A stretch of 17,939 nucleotides of DNA from Avisuccinivibrio_A sp964399665 (GTDB lineage: Bacteria; Pseudomonadota; Gammaproteobacteria; Enterobacterales; Succinivibrionaceae). Made by a program: the position numbers and the translations under genes. Below are positions 7,115 to 16,208 of this stretch, in pieces. The notes under the pieces are model-generated. The model was not told the origin of the DNA and did not search any database. It saw only the letters and a list, made by a program, of their open reading frames with translations. The stretch lies in contig CAYNSI010000021.1 of assembly GCA_964399665.1 (NCBI GenBank), positions 1-17,939 on the forward strand. The letters are read 5' to 3'. The first letter of the stretch is position 1; the number at the start of each line of letters is the position of its first letter.

Positions 7115-7717
7115 TTACTGCAAAATCTGATAAGGCACAACAAGACTTTCGTGCAGAGGCTTTGCCCTTACGGAGCCTAAGGCTCTCATCCTCAAAGTGC
7201 ATTCTTTGAGGTTAAGAGGATCCATAACATCGCATTCATCAATATAGGCATTGATGTTCTCTATGGTAAGCTGCCTTCCGTCATCTGCAAGTTTATTTGC
7301 CCCAATAAGGGTTGATGGTATAAGACAGTAAAGCTTAGGTTCGGCCTTAAATACCGTACATTCATGAACCAGCAGGATCCTAGGAGAATCATCTGCAAAA
7401 CTATCAACTATCTTATAGGAATCACGGTCTTTTTCGGGGGACTTTTCAGCACTGCCTATGACAGCCGTGAATAAAAATTTATCCCCGGCCTTAAGCTGCA
7501 AAGAATCAAAGGAGGCGCTTTCTGCCGGGGATGCTGCCTTCCCGTCGCAGCCTGCGCGGTATTTTCTGCCGTTTGCCTCAAAGTAAAAAAAAGCTTCAGG
7601 ATAGGCAAAACTTAAGGCAATAAGCTTGGCAGCATGTGCCAAATCCGCCATACCCTCAAGAGCGATAAGCCGCCACAGCAAAGTCTCTCTAAGATTGCAG
7701 CGAATTAAATATTGCAT
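7115..7717 (-). CDS. Uncharacterised 200-aa protein, possibly pRiA4b ORF-3-like at the N-terminus
   Basis: I do not recognise this protein firmly. Its N-terminus (IRCNLRETLLWRLI at 5-18, then an Ala/Leu helix and FFYFEANGRKY around 43-53) recalls the opening of the plasmid pRiA4b ORF-3 family (PF07929), where a beta strand leads to a P-x-WR motif, a helix and a strand with an F...G.RY pattern. LKAGDKFLF further on could match the next strand. The family's usual YDFGD-W signature is missing. The start is fixed by an in-frame TAA two codons before the ATG, with AAAGG directly abutting it and GGCGG 7 nt away. It lies 17 nt after the 1366-aa gene and is surely co-transcribed with it. No membrane segment or signal peptide is seen. 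The pairing suggests a shared function or complex, but nothing in the sequence names it. Confidence 0.8.
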   Translation of the reverse strand: MQYLIRCNLRETLLWRLIALEGMADLAHAAKLIALSFAYPEAFFYFEANGRKYRAGCDGKAASPAESASFDSLQLKAGDKFLFTAVIGSAEKSPEKDRDSYKIVDSFADDSPRILLVHECTVFKAEPKLYCLIPSTLIGANKLADDGRQLTIENINAYIDECDVMDPLNLKECTLRMRALGSVRAKPLHESLVVPYQILQ

Positions 7718-7734
7718 CCTTTAGCCGCCTAATC

Positions 7735-10700
7735 TTACTGGGTAACATCGGTCTTAATCACCATGGGCTCTGCTGATTTTCTGCTGCGAGACCCTGCTTT
7801 TTTCCCTCCTTTGCTGTCAGCCTCTTTGTCTTTGTCATCTTCTGACTTTTTGTTTTTATTTCTGCCTTTAGTCCCCCCGCGGCCTGACGAACCAGAAGAA
7901 CCCTGCCCGGCACCTTCTGAAGGAACAGGATCTGGCAGACCTAACATCTCAAGCTCATCACCATCGCCATCGCCGTTAACAGTGTCCGACAGCTGTGAAA
8001 TTATTTCCCTGAGCATTAAAAACTCTTCTGTTTCAAATAAATCTGAATATTTCTCGGGTCTTGGCAGACTGCGCGGCTCTCCCATAAGTTTAGTCTTGAG
8101 AAGATCGAGGTTAAGATTTCCCAATACAGCCCCCATAAGATCGCCACAATTGCCTGACTTGACAAAATAATTCTGCATCTCATCTATATCCAGGGGCAGG
8201 GTTACATTTCTCATAAGAAAACGGGCAATTTCTCCGGAACCAAAGTGCAGAATCTCAAGTCCCTCCTTATCGTCGCCGGATCTTGATGCAGGTTCCTTTG
8301 CTTTGATTATAGGATGCTGCTCCAATTGCTGGTACAACTTTTCAAATTTTGCCAATGGAATCTTGAAAGTTCCCAAGATCACGCTTACCAGAGAGTTTAA
8401 AAAGACCAGCTCTGCCAGCCGCTGCGCGGCAATGCCTGCAAGGGTGCTGTAATAGGTATAGCCTGCCTGTCTGTGATATCTGGTGTTTACACCGGTGCAC
8501 ATGGATCTTGCATTATGTAAATCTACAGGATAATCATAGGTGGCGATTATGGATAAAATTTCGCTTTCCCTGGAGTCCTCATCAAGAAAAACACCTTCTG
8601 TGATAACACCGCTGTAATGAATATGATCCCTTACATAATCACTTAAGGGCGACTCATAGGTCTTTTTTCTTTTTCTACCCATAGCCGTACAATTAAACAG
8701 CTCTAACATGGAGGCGAATAAAAAATCCTTAACGACTTCATTCATCCTGAAAGTATGCAGATACTTTACAGCTCTTGGTGAAAGACTCTCGACAATACCC
8801 TCACTGTAGGCAAGCTGCGATACGGCACGCCTGAAGTCAGACACCGGCAGCTGCGATAAATATCCGGTCATTTCACCGACACAGGATCGGTAAGCCTTGT
8901 CATCAGAAGCTGCAGTTTCAAAATGGCCAAGATAGCGCGACAGGCTTTTTTTAAAGCAAGGCTCGCCATTTGACTCCAGAGCATGCATATATTCCCTTGC
9001 CCTAATCTCAGGACTTGTCGGGAAAATGCTGAGAAAAGATGCCAAAAGTGCCGGAGAATCCTGAAGGGATGAGTTCTTGAGGGTTCTTAGGAAAAAATCA
9101 TAATGCAAGAGCCAGTCAGGAAGCCTGTTCCTTTCATCAAACTCAACTACCCCAAGATCAGGATCGATGACCCCCATCATTTGGGAGAAATACAAAGCCT
9201 CGTTGGCCTCAAGCTTCATGCCGGCATCCCGGTAAGCCCGGGATGCGAGCAGATAGGCTCTGGGATCTTTCGATTTAAAAAGATACGGCACCAGCGTTTT
9301 TGCAGCATCCTTGATCTCTTTTTTTCTTTCCCTGGCTTTTCCTGCGTACATCTTTTTAATATAGTTTATGGTTTCCTCGAACAGATCCGCATAAACCCCC
9401 TTGTACTCCCACTGCCCCACCTTAAGATAAAAATTTCTCATTTCTTCAAAAAGAACTTTAGGATCCCTAAGGGGCGGATCTTTTGCCAGATCCTTCTTGG
9501 ACGGCACGGCATTCTCACCATTACTAAGAGCAGCATAATCCCTGCAGACAAACTGATAAAAAGGCGATGAAGTGGTATAAATTGCCTTGATCATAAGGTA
9601 TAAGACTACGGCATTGCGGGGATCATCTTTTTTGATCAGGGCCTTTATCAGGCCAAAATCCGGGATCTCTTTGTATTCTTCAAAACAGCTTCTGTCGACA
9701 AAGCACGAAGGCAGCAGACGGTAAAAATTATCTTCGCTGCCTGAACTAAAATCTCTTCCCCCTTTATCCCAAAAAATTGTTCCGTAATGCTTTAAGCGGT
9801 ACTCTTCTATTATGGCAAGCAGGTCAACTATCATGGGATCTTCAAAATTGATCCTGCTTTTTTTGGGTATAAAGCGCTCTTTTATAACAAAAAGCAGTGA
9901 GCAGATCATTCTTGGGAAATCCCTTGCAAGCTGCTCTTGCATATTAAAGTGCCCGGCGTAGAAACCTGAAAGGGTATTCATGAGGCTGACAAAAAATGCC
10001 CCGTCGGCAGGAGAGACAGCTAGAGACTGTTTTTTCTTCCTTTTGGATTTGTGAGAATCTTTTAATTCATTCTCAAACCAGAGAAGGAATATCGTACCTA
10101 CTGAGTCCACCACCCTTGAGTAAAAGGTCGGCTCGGCATTTTCGGCATAAGTTATAAAGCGCAGAAAACTTAGGGCATATTTGGAAAGTTTTATCTTTTG
10201 AAAATACTCCTGCAGAAAATCAAGAGCAGCATGCTTGACCATGACGGTGGTGGTGGGATTAAAGATTTCGTAGGCCTTATCCCCTACCGCGCCGAAAATT
10301 TCCTCTTGTTTTAGGATGACGGCAATGATGGTAAAGAAATTTTGCAGCAAATTAAAATAGGGATTAGTATCTTCGCTGATAAAGTCCTCCCGCTCAAAAA
10401 CAGGAATCGGAAAGGCCCTGCTGCTCAAAAGTGACTGCACATTCAACAAACTATTTAAAAGTTCATCTTCTATAGCAAGAATGGCCCCTTCGTTATGCTG
10501 CCCTGCAGAAATTCTGCCGCCTGCAATCTCAATAGCAAATGCAGCGTAAGGATGCCCTAAAGTGTGGGCTGCCGTGAGGTAGAAAAGCCCCTTGGAAAGA
10601 TTACGCTCCACATTGGTCCCGGTAATAAGATCCCGCCCTATAAGATAAGCTGCATGCGGAGTTATACCCAGCATCTCCTCATCAAAAAAACTGCCTTTTA

Positions 10701-11835
10701 CCAAATCGTTAAATCTTAAAATATCTCCCAAAACCAACAGAAACGTTGCAGGACTCATGGCATTATCATTGATGGTTTCTGAAATATATTCGCGAAATTT
10801 TGGCAGCTCACGCGACATTGCCCACTCATGAATTATCCCGTCGATGAAATGATGATCGCTGCTTTCTGCCCTGATATTTAAGAAATAGTCCAAAAGAAGA
10901 GCTGCAGGATTAATGTGTCCTCCGGAAGGGGCACCGCGCAGAATATCTCTGATTTCTTCCTTAAGCGCCAAAGCCAGGATCAGATGGGCATAATAGAATG
11001 GTACGTAGGTAGCAGGCTTATGGCCCCTGCCGCATAAGATCCTATGGCTAGACAGGATTGAATCAACAATGCCTGATGATTTGACGGTTTTTAAACAGTC
11101 CATTATTTCCTTGAAAGAGGAAAAGTTTGGATCAGTTAAAGCTTCTTTTAAACGCTCATCCAAGCTGTTGCAATTTTCCTCAAGCTTGGCACTGTTCATG
11201 GTGGCGTTGGCAGCGCGGTAAACGGCAAGAAGATTCCGCCTGGTATTAAATCCCAAAAGATCCTTTATTTCCTTGGCAGCCGTTTTGCTGCCGCGCTCTT
11301 TTGCAAGATAAAGATAATAAATGGTGTAGTCAAAGGAAGTATCCGCAAGATAGTCGAGGCGGTTATAGCTTTTTAGATCTTCAGGCAGGGAGCTTTTCAT
11401 GGCTGCCATGGCCTTTCTTACGGGTTTTATAAAACTCACGTCAAAAAGCGGCACGGATTCTAGGTAGTCGGGGAGCTGCTCTTTTTCCTCAGGGTCATAG
11501 GGCAGATTGAAGATTCTGTCCTTAAACTGCACCCTGCCCCTGCCGTCAGGCAGGAAACAGGCCTCGGTAAAATTTAATATCCCAAGTCTAGCCTCTGCCA
11601 GCTTTTTGTGTGCTGCATCCTCAAAAAACTCACAGGAAGCATCACTGACCTGACCCAGCTTCAAATCAAAGGCATGTGCTATACACTGTTCATCCTTGAT
11701 AAAGGCAGTTTGCAAAAGGCCCAAAAATTCAATAAGCTCGTCCCTGTCCAAAGATGAAAAGGGCTTTTTTGCAAACTCAAAAAGCTTCTTTATGTAATCT
11801 TTATGATCCATATTACCCAAATTGTCATTTGCCAT
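7735..11835 (-). CDS. Large (1366 aa) uncharacterised helical protein with charged C-terminal tail
   Basis: This intact giant ORF is probably cytosolic, with no signal peptide or clear membrane helices, and is predominantly alpha-helical by composition. I find no enzyme motif. Residues about 394-432 (AYLIGRDLITGTN, then a K-G-L-F-Y-L-TAA-x-x-LGHPYAA pattern) fit a single Sel1-like repeat. Residues about 850-885 (DPRAYLLASRAYRDAG onward) look like a TPR-type helical pair. The two hits suggest a solenoid or scaffold, as inference only. From about residue 1285 the protein becomes low-complexity: a Gly/Asp run, then Gly/Ser, then alternating Lys, Asp and Glu, then Arg/Ser, ending EPMVIKTDVTQ. The start at 11835 has only a weak site (AGG 8 nt upstream). 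A second ATG at codon 9 is possible. The 200-aa gene follows after 17 nt. Confidence 0.85.
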   Translation of the reverse strand: MANDNLGNMDHKDYIKKLFEFAKKPFSSLDRDELIEFLGLLQTAFIKDEQCIAHAFDLKLGQVSDASCEFFEDAAHKKLAEARLGILNFTEACFLPDGRGRVQFKDRIFNLPYDPEEKEQLPDYLESVPLFDVSFIKPVRKAMAAMKSSLPEDLKSYNRLDYLADTSFDYTIYYLYLAKERGSKTAAKEIKDLLGFNTRRNLLAVYRAANATMNSAKLEENCNSLDERLKEALTDPNFSSFKEIMDCLKTVKSSGIVDSILSSHRILCGRGHKPATYVPFYYAHLILALALKEEIRDILRGAPSGGHINPAALLLDYFLNIRAESSDHHFIDGIIHEWAMSRELPKFREYISETINDNAMSPATFLLVLGDILRFNDLVKGSFFDEEMLGITPHAAYLIGRDLITGTNVERNLSKGLFYLTAAHTLGHPYAAFAIEIAGGRISAGQHNEGAILAIEDELLNSLLNVQSLLSSRAFPIPVFEREDFISEDTNPYFNLLQNFFTIIAVILKQEEIFGAVGDKAYEIFNPTTTVMVKHAALDFLQEYFQKIKLSKYALSFLRFITYAENAEPTFYSRVVDSVGTIFLLWFENELKDSHKSKRKKKQSLAVSPADGAFFVSLMNTLSGFYAGHFNMQEQLARDFPRMICSLLFVIKERFIPKKSRINFEDPMIVDLLAIIEEYRLKHYGTIFWDKGGRDFSSGSEDNFYRLLPSCFVDRSCFEEYKEIPDFGLIKALIKKDDPRNAVVLYLMIKAIYTTSSPFYQFVCRDYAALSNGENAVPSKKDLAKDPPLRDPKVLFEEMRNFYLKVGQWEYKGVYADLFEETINYIKKMYAGKARERKKEIKDAAKTLVPYLFKSKDPRAYLLASRAYRDAGMKLEANEALYFSQMMGVIDPDLGVVEFDERNRLPDWLLHYDFFLRTLKNSSLQDSPALLASFLSIFPTSPEIRAREYMHALESNGEPCFKKSLSRYLGHFETAASDDKAYRSCVGEMTGYLSQLPVSDFRRAVSQLAYSEGIVESLSPRAVKYLHTFRMNEVVKDFLFASMLELFNCTAMGRKRKKTYESPLSDYVRDHIHYSGVITEGVFLDEDSRESEILSIIATYDYPVDLHNARSMCTGVNTRYHRQAGYTYYSTLAGIAAQRLAELVFLNSLVSVILGTFKIPLAKFEKLYQQLEQHPIIKAKEPASRSGDDKEGLEILHFGSGEIARFLMRNVTLPLDIDEMQNYFVKSGNCGDLMGAVLGNLNLDLLKTKLMGEPRSLPRPEKYSDLFETEEFLMLREIISQLSDTVNGDGDGDELEMLGLPDPVPSEGAGQGSSGSSGRGGTKGRNKNKKSEDDKDKEADSKGGKKAGSRSRKSAEPMVIKTDVTQ

Positions 11836-11905
11836 AACGCCAACCTGCTCTTACAAAATTTTTCCAAGCTTAGCACAACCTGATATTTTTCGATAAAACA
11901 ATACA

Positions 11906-11958
11906 CTTCCTGCAGCTTTTAACAGGATGTAATATGTTGTTTTTATACTTTCTGCAGC
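11906..11958. repeat. Pair of 11-bp direct repeats with CTGCAG core around the candidate -10
   Basis: CTTCCTGCAGC (11906-11916) and CTTTCTGCAGC (11948-11958) differ by one base and start 42 bp apart, close to four helical turns. They bracket the candidate -10 of the 1366-aa gene. This arrangement would suit cooperative binding of a regulator, which is inference from spacing only. Confidence 0.4.
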
Positions 11959-11969
11959 CGTAATTTTAA
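11942..11969 (-). promoter_or_regulatory. Candidate promoter of the 1366-aa / 200-aa operon
   Basis: On the minus strand, TTAAAA (11964-11969) and TATAAA (11942-11947) are 16 bp apart, matching 4 and 5 of 6 consensus bases. Transcription would start about 100 nt before the ATG at 11835, leaving a leader that includes the promoter-distal CTGCAG repeat. Confidence 0.35.
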
Positions 11970-12137
11970 CCTAAAACCCCGCCTAATATTCTTGTATCAA
12001 AGCAGGCGGCAGCATAGACTTTTAAGGTTCGGATTTTTGCTGACTCAAGGCAGGATTGAGTTTTCAAGACAGTCAAGAGGCAAACTAAGCGAAGCTGTTT
12101 GTTCTTGCTGCTTTTTGGTAACAGCATCTTCTAAAAG

Positions 12138-12203
12138 TCATCGCTCACCGTTTTTGCATCGTCTTATTTAAGACAGCTTAACAAAGGTATATCTTAGCGA
12201 TGA
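12138..12203. other. Nested dyad, possible RNA hairpin or operator
   Basis: Outer arms TCATCGCT (12138-12145) and AGCGATGA (12196-12203) are perfectly complementary. Between them GTCTTA-TT-TAAGAC (12161-12174) is a second perfect dyad. No T-run follows, so it is not an intrinsic terminator. Confidence 0.4.
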
Positions 12204-12296
12204 GCAGCTGCTGTGAACCATCATCTGACCAATAAGCGCGTTTTTTAAATTGGCAAAGGGGGCACCAGAAAGGTACGCCGTAAAACAGCTTTTTAT

Positions 12297-12794
12297 CTAC
12301 TTTAATGTCAGGGCCAATACTTCCTGGGTTAAGCTAAAACCTCCTCCCATATCAGTGATCTGCTCCCTTACCCTGCTAAACCCCATCTTGGTGTAAAAAG
12401 GCAGAGATTCATTGAAGCGGTTTAAAGCAAGCTCAACGGTACAGGGCTCAGGATGAATTTTTTTGATCTCATCTAACATATGCAAAAGCAGGGTCCTGCC
12501 CACTCCCCGGCGCTGATAATTTTCATCAACGTAAATTTTGGACATGCGAAAAAGTTCCGGCCCCTCTTGCAGCAGTGAGGCAAAACCGACATCCTCACCG
12601 TCAAGCGCTGCCATGAAGAACTTTTGTCCCTCATCAAACTGATTTTTAAGACTGCCCTGGGAGTAGGAAAGGTCATAAAGATAATCAATCTGCTCGGTAT
12701 TCAAAACCCCTTTGTAGGTATCCTCAAGGGATGCCAGGGCTATCCTGCCTATGACATCAAGATCAGAAATTAAGGCCCTGCGTATAGTAATCAT
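12297..12794 (-). CDS. GNAT-family N-acetyltransferase
   Basis: This 165-aa protein has the GNAT fold, which transfers an acetyl group from acetyl-CoA to an amine. The acetyl-CoA-binding motif A is clear: MSKIYVDENYQRRGVGRTLL at 84-103, with the pyrophosphate-binding Q-R-R-G-V-G-R at 94-100. The typical C-terminal NRFNESLPFYTKMGF follows at 125-139. I chose the ATG at 12794 because GGGAG (12801-12805) is 6 nt upstream and MITIRRALISDL is a normal GNAT beginning. The longer frame to 12887 adds 31 residues unrelated to the fold. The substrate is unknown; small stress or antibiotic-type substrates are common in the family, but nothing points to one. It lies 182 bp downstream of carB on the same strand, so read-through from carAB is possible. 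Confidence 0.9.
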   Translation of the reverse strand: MITIRRALISDLDVIGRIALASLEDTYKGVLNTEQIDYLYDLSYSQGSLKNQFDEGQKFFMAALDGEDVGFASLLQEGPELFRMSKIYVDENYQRRGVGRTLLLHMLDEIKKIHPEPCTVELALNRFNESLPFYTKMGFSRVREQITDMGGGFSLTQEVLALTLK

Positions 12795-12976
12795 GACTTG
12801 CTCCCAGTGTTGGTACATCTTCTGCTTATAACGGCCATAACATAGCAAAGCCCCGGCAGTCATCAGCCTGCAAGCTGAATCTTTCAAGGGTTTTATTTAT
12901 TTTTATGAGCTCCCCTAAAGTTTGCCCCTGCTCTGTAACCCTCACACCCAAAGCTTTTAGCATGATGTATGATGTT

Positions 12977-15900
12977 TTAAGGCTTACACTCAAGCCTTGA
13001 ATGCAGTTCCTGAATGGAAGCTACATTAAGAAATTCATTTGCAGAAACTGCCTTTAGGGTCGCCAGAGCAGCATTCATGGTGGTGCAGTAAAAGACATGA
13101 TACTGCAGGGCACCGCGGCGCAGCGATCTTGAGTCCAGCACTGACTGCCTGCCTTCCGTGGTATTGACCACAAAGTTATAATGCCCCGACTTAATGCCGT
13201 CCAAAATATTAGGCCGCCCTTCATAAACTTTCTTGACAAGATTACATTCGATCATTGCATCCTTAAGAACCTTGTAGGTGCCTCCTGTGGCATCGATCTC
13301 AAAACCTGCCTCTTTTAGCATTCTGCCAAGTTCAGGAAGCCTTTGTTTATCAGAATCGGACACTGAAACAAGCACTCTTCCCGAGCGCACAATCCTGGAA
13401 CCTGCAGCAAGCTGGGATTTGGCATAGGCCTCAGGGAAAGATACGGCAGTTCCCATTACCTCACCTGTGGATCTCATCTCAGGACCTAAAATAGGATCAG
13501 AACCGGGGAACTTATGAAAAGGCAGCACCACCTCTTTTACCGAAAAATAGGGCGGAATAATCTCTTTTGTTATCCCCTGGGACTCAAGACTTCTGCCTGT
13601 CATGATGCGGGCTGCTATCTTTGCAAGGGGCAGCGAAGTTGCCTTTGAGACGAAAGGCACAGTACGGGCAGCACGGGGATTGACCTCAATTAAGTAGATC
13701 TTATCCTCCCTTACTGCAAGCTGTACATTCATAAGACCCTGAACATTAAGCTCCATGGCAAGATCTCTTGAAATGGCTGCTATCTTGTCCTTGACAGCTT
13801 CTGATAAATTCCAGGGCGGCAGGACACAGGAAGCATCCCCTGAGTGGACGCCGCACTCTTCGACATGCTCCATAATGCCGCCTATGATGACCCTCTTACC
13901 GTCACAGACTGCATCAACATCGATTTCAACGGCATGATCCAAAAATTTATCCAAAAGCACCGGGGCCTTATTGGAAACCTTAACGGCCTCGGCAAAGTAG
14001 CGGCGAAGATCTTCTTCATCGTACACTACTTCCATGGCCCTGCCGCCCAATACATAGGAAGGACGAACCACCAGGGGGTATCCTATAGTAGCAGCGATAT
14101 TTACGGCCTGTGCTAAGGAGGTGGCCGTGCCGTTTTCTGGCTGCAGCAGCTTAAGACGCTTCACCGCTTCCTGAAAACGCTGTCTGTCTTCTGCCCTGTC
14201 TATGGCATCAGGGGAAGTTCCGATAATTTTAACCCCCTCTTTTTCAAGCTCCCTTGCAAGCTTTAGGGGAGTCTGGCCGCCGAACTGTACGATAACGCCA
14301 TCAGGATTTTCAACTCTGCAGATCTCAAGGACATCCTCTAATGTAACCGGCTCAAAGTAAAGCCTGTCTGAAACATCATAGTCAGTAGATACCGTTTCAG
14401 GATTGCAATTGACCATAATGGTCTCATAACCATCTTCGCGCAAAGCCATGGCCGCATGAACACAGCAGTAATCAAATTCAATGCCCTGGCCTATGCGGTT
14501 GGGACCGCCTCCTAACACCACAATTTTCTTGCTGTTACTTGGGCGCGCCTCGCATTCCTGCTCATAGGTTGAGTACATGTAGGCAGTTGAAGTTGCAAAC
14601 TCAGCAGCGCAGGTATCTACACGTTTGAAGGTAGGATAGACATCAAACAGCCAGCGTCTTTTTCTTACGGCAGATTCTGTAGAGCCCAAAAGCTTTGCCA
14701 ATCTTACATCAGAAAATCCCCGCGATTTTAAATCACGCATTTCATCGGCATCTAAGGATTTTATGGTCCGCCCGCTTAAGCTGTTTTCAATATCAATAAG
14801 CTGCTTTATCTGCGCCAAAAACCAAGGGTCTATTTTGGTGTATTCAAAGACCTCTTCTACTGTCATACCCATACGAAAGGCATCGCCTATGTACCAGATC
14901 CTGTGTGCCCCTGCATCCTCAAGCTCATGCAAAATCGTGGTTCTGGCATCTTTTTCACTCATGCTTACCTGGGGATCAAAACCGTTCCTGCCGATTTCAA
15001 GTCCGCGCAATGCCTTCTGCAGGGATTCCTGGAAGGTTCTGCCTATTGCCATCACCTCGCCTACCGACTTCATCTGGGTGGTCAGGCGATCATCAGAATT
15101 GGGGAATTTTTCAAAATTAAAGCGCGGCACCTTGGTGACAACATAGTCAATGGAAGGCTCAAAGGAAGCCGGCGTCCTGTTTCCCGTTATATCATTGCCA
15201 AGCTCATCTAAGGTATAGCCTACGGCAAGCTTGGCTGCTATTTTGGCAATGGGAAATCCTGTGGCTTTTGATGCCAGGGCTGATGAGCGCGAAACCCTGG
15301 GATTCATTTCAATGACGACCATGCGTCCTGTTTTAGGATCTAGGCCGAACTGTACATTGGAACCGCCGGTATCAACGCCTATCTCACGCAATACTGCCAT
15401 GGCAGCATCACGCATTATCTGGTATTCCTTGTCAGTTAAAGTCTGGGCCGGGGCAACGGTGATGGAATCGCCGGTATGGATCCCCATAGGATCGACATTT
15501 TCAATTGAGCATACTATGATGCAGTTATCTTTGCGATCTCTTACTACCTCCATCTCAAACTCTTTCCAGCCTATCAGGGACTCATCAATTAAAAGTTCCC
15601 CCGTAGGAGAGCTTTCAAGACCCTTGGTGCAGATTGAGACGAATTCCTCAGGATTGTAGGCAATGCCGCCGCCTGTACCTCCCATGGTAAATGAGGGTCT
15701 GATAATACAGGGAAATCCTACAATCTTCTGAACCTCCCAGGCCTCCTCAAGGGAGTGGGCAATGCCGGCCCGGGGGCATTGAAGCCCTATCTTTTTCATG
15801 GCCGCGTCGAATCTTTCGCGATTTTCGGCCTTATCTATGGTGTCGGCATCGGCGCCTATCATCTCCACGCCGTATTTTAAGAGAACTCCGTTACGCTCCA

Positions 15901-16204
15901 AATCCAAAGAACAGTTTAAGGCTGTCTGTCCGCCCATGGTAGGCAGCAAGGCATCAGGGCGCTCCTTTTCTATGATCTTCTCCACCACCTTCCAGTGAAT
16001 GGGTTCAACATAGGTAGCATCAGCCATGGCAGGGTCGGTCATAATAGTGGCAGGGTTGGAGTTAACCAGAATAACCCTATAACCTTCCTCTTTTAAGGCT
16101 CTACAAGCCTGGGTGCCTGAGTAATCAAACTCACATGCCTGCCCTATTACTATGGGGCCTGCCCCTAAAATCAAAATGCTTTTTATATCGTTGCGCTTTG
16201 GCAT
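12977..16204 (-). CDS. carB: Carbamoyl-phosphate synthase large subunit
   Basis: This 1075-aa protein (E. coli 1073) makes carbamoyl phosphate from bicarbonate, ATP and ammonia channelled from CarA, for pyrimidine and arginine synthesis. It has two ATP-grasp halves. The first begins KSILILGAGPIVIGQACEF and the second KIVVLGGGPNRIGQGIEFDY near residue 558. A helical oligomerisation region lies between them, and the last ~140 residues form the MGS-type allosteric domain. That domain keeps the residues expected for nucleotide binding: Lys in SDSDKQ, both Thr in DATGGT, Lys in VKKVYEGR, and NTT. Regulation by UMP therefore seems retained. The start at 16204 is preceded by GGGGAGAG, which lies inside the end of carA. 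Only 4 nt separate the carA stop from this ATG, so translation is probably coupled. No frameshift is seen. Confidence 0.98.
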   Translation of the reverse strand: MPKRNDIKSILILGAGPIVIGQACEFDYSGTQACRALKEEGYRVILVNSNPATIMTDPAMADATYVEPIHWKVVEKIIEKERPDALLPTMGGQTALNCSLDLERNGVLLKYGVEMIGADADTIDKAENRERFDAAMKKIGLQCPRAGIAHSLEEAWEVQKIVGFPCIIRPSFTMGGTGGGIAYNPEEFVSICTKGLESSPTGELLIDESLIGWKEFEMEVVRDRKDNCIIVCSIENVDPMGIHTGDSITVAPAQTLTDKEYQIMRDAAMAVLREIGVDTGGSNVQFGLDPKTGRMVVIEMNPRVSRSSALASKATGFPIAKIAAKLAVGYTLDELGNDITGNRTPASFEPSIDYVVTKVPRFNFEKFPNSDDRLTTQMKSVGEVMAIGRTFQESLQKALRGLEIGRNGFDPQVSMSEKDARTTILHELEDAGAHRIWYIGDAFRMGMTVEEVFEYTKIDPWFLAQIKQLIDIENSLSGRTIKSLDADEMRDLKSRGFSDVRLAKLLGSTESAVRKRRWLFDVYPTFKRVDTCAAEFATSTAYMYSTYEQECEARPSNSKKIVVLGGGPNRIGQGIEFDYCCVHAAMALREDGYETIMVNCNPETVSTDYDVSDRLYFEPVTLEDVLEICRVENPDGVIVQFGGQTPLKLARELEKEGVKIIGTSPDAIDRAEDRQRFQEAVKRLKLLQPENGTATSLAQAVNIAATIGYPLVVRPSYVLGGRAMEVVYDEEDLRRYFAEAVKVSNKAPVLLDKFLDHAVEIDVDAVCDGKRVIIGGIMEHVEECGVHSGDASCVLPPWNLSEAVKDKIAAISRDLAMELNVQGLMNVQLAVREDKIYLIEVNPRAARTVPFVSKATSLPLAKIAARIMTGRSLESQGITKEIIPPYFSVKEVVLPFHKFPGSDPILGPEMRSTGEVMGTAVSFPEAYAKSQLAAGSRIVRSGRVLVSVSDSDKQRLPELGRMLKEAGFEIDATGGTYKVLKDAMIECNLVKKVYEGRPNILDGIKSGHYNFVVNTTEGRQSVLDSRSLRRGALQYHVFYCTTMNAALATLKAVSANEFLNVASIQELHSRLECKP

Positions 16205-16208
16205 GAAA

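Larger units (their letters stand above)
11836..12296. other. Gene-free intergenic region with symmetric elements
   Basis: 461 bp between the end of the GNAT gene and the start of the 1366-aa gene, with no convincing gene on either strand. It holds a candidate promoter, two 11-bp direct repeats with CTGCAG cores, the inverted repeat CCGCCT/AGGCGG (11979-11984 and 12004-12009), and a nested dyad at 12138-12203. I see no clear intrinsic terminator for the GNAT gene. Confidence 0.6.

Noticed and set aside
7763..8170. Plus-strand open frame rich in Ser, Pro and Leu
   Set aside because: It is the antisense of the low-complexity tail of the 1366-aa gene. Its composition is a by-product of the opposite strand.
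12862..12877. TCAGC/GCTGA hairpin between carB and the GNAT gene as a terminator
   Set aside because: The stem is only 5 bp with no following T-run, so it is likely chance.
13260..13310. DATGGT in the CarB allosteric domain where E. coli has DATHGT
   Set aside because: Variation at this position is common among bacterial CarB proteins and the other nucleotide-contact residues are kept.
14763..15211. Several overlapping plus-strand open frames
   Set aside because: They are antisense to the intact and highly conserved carB gene and show no ribosome sites or family features.
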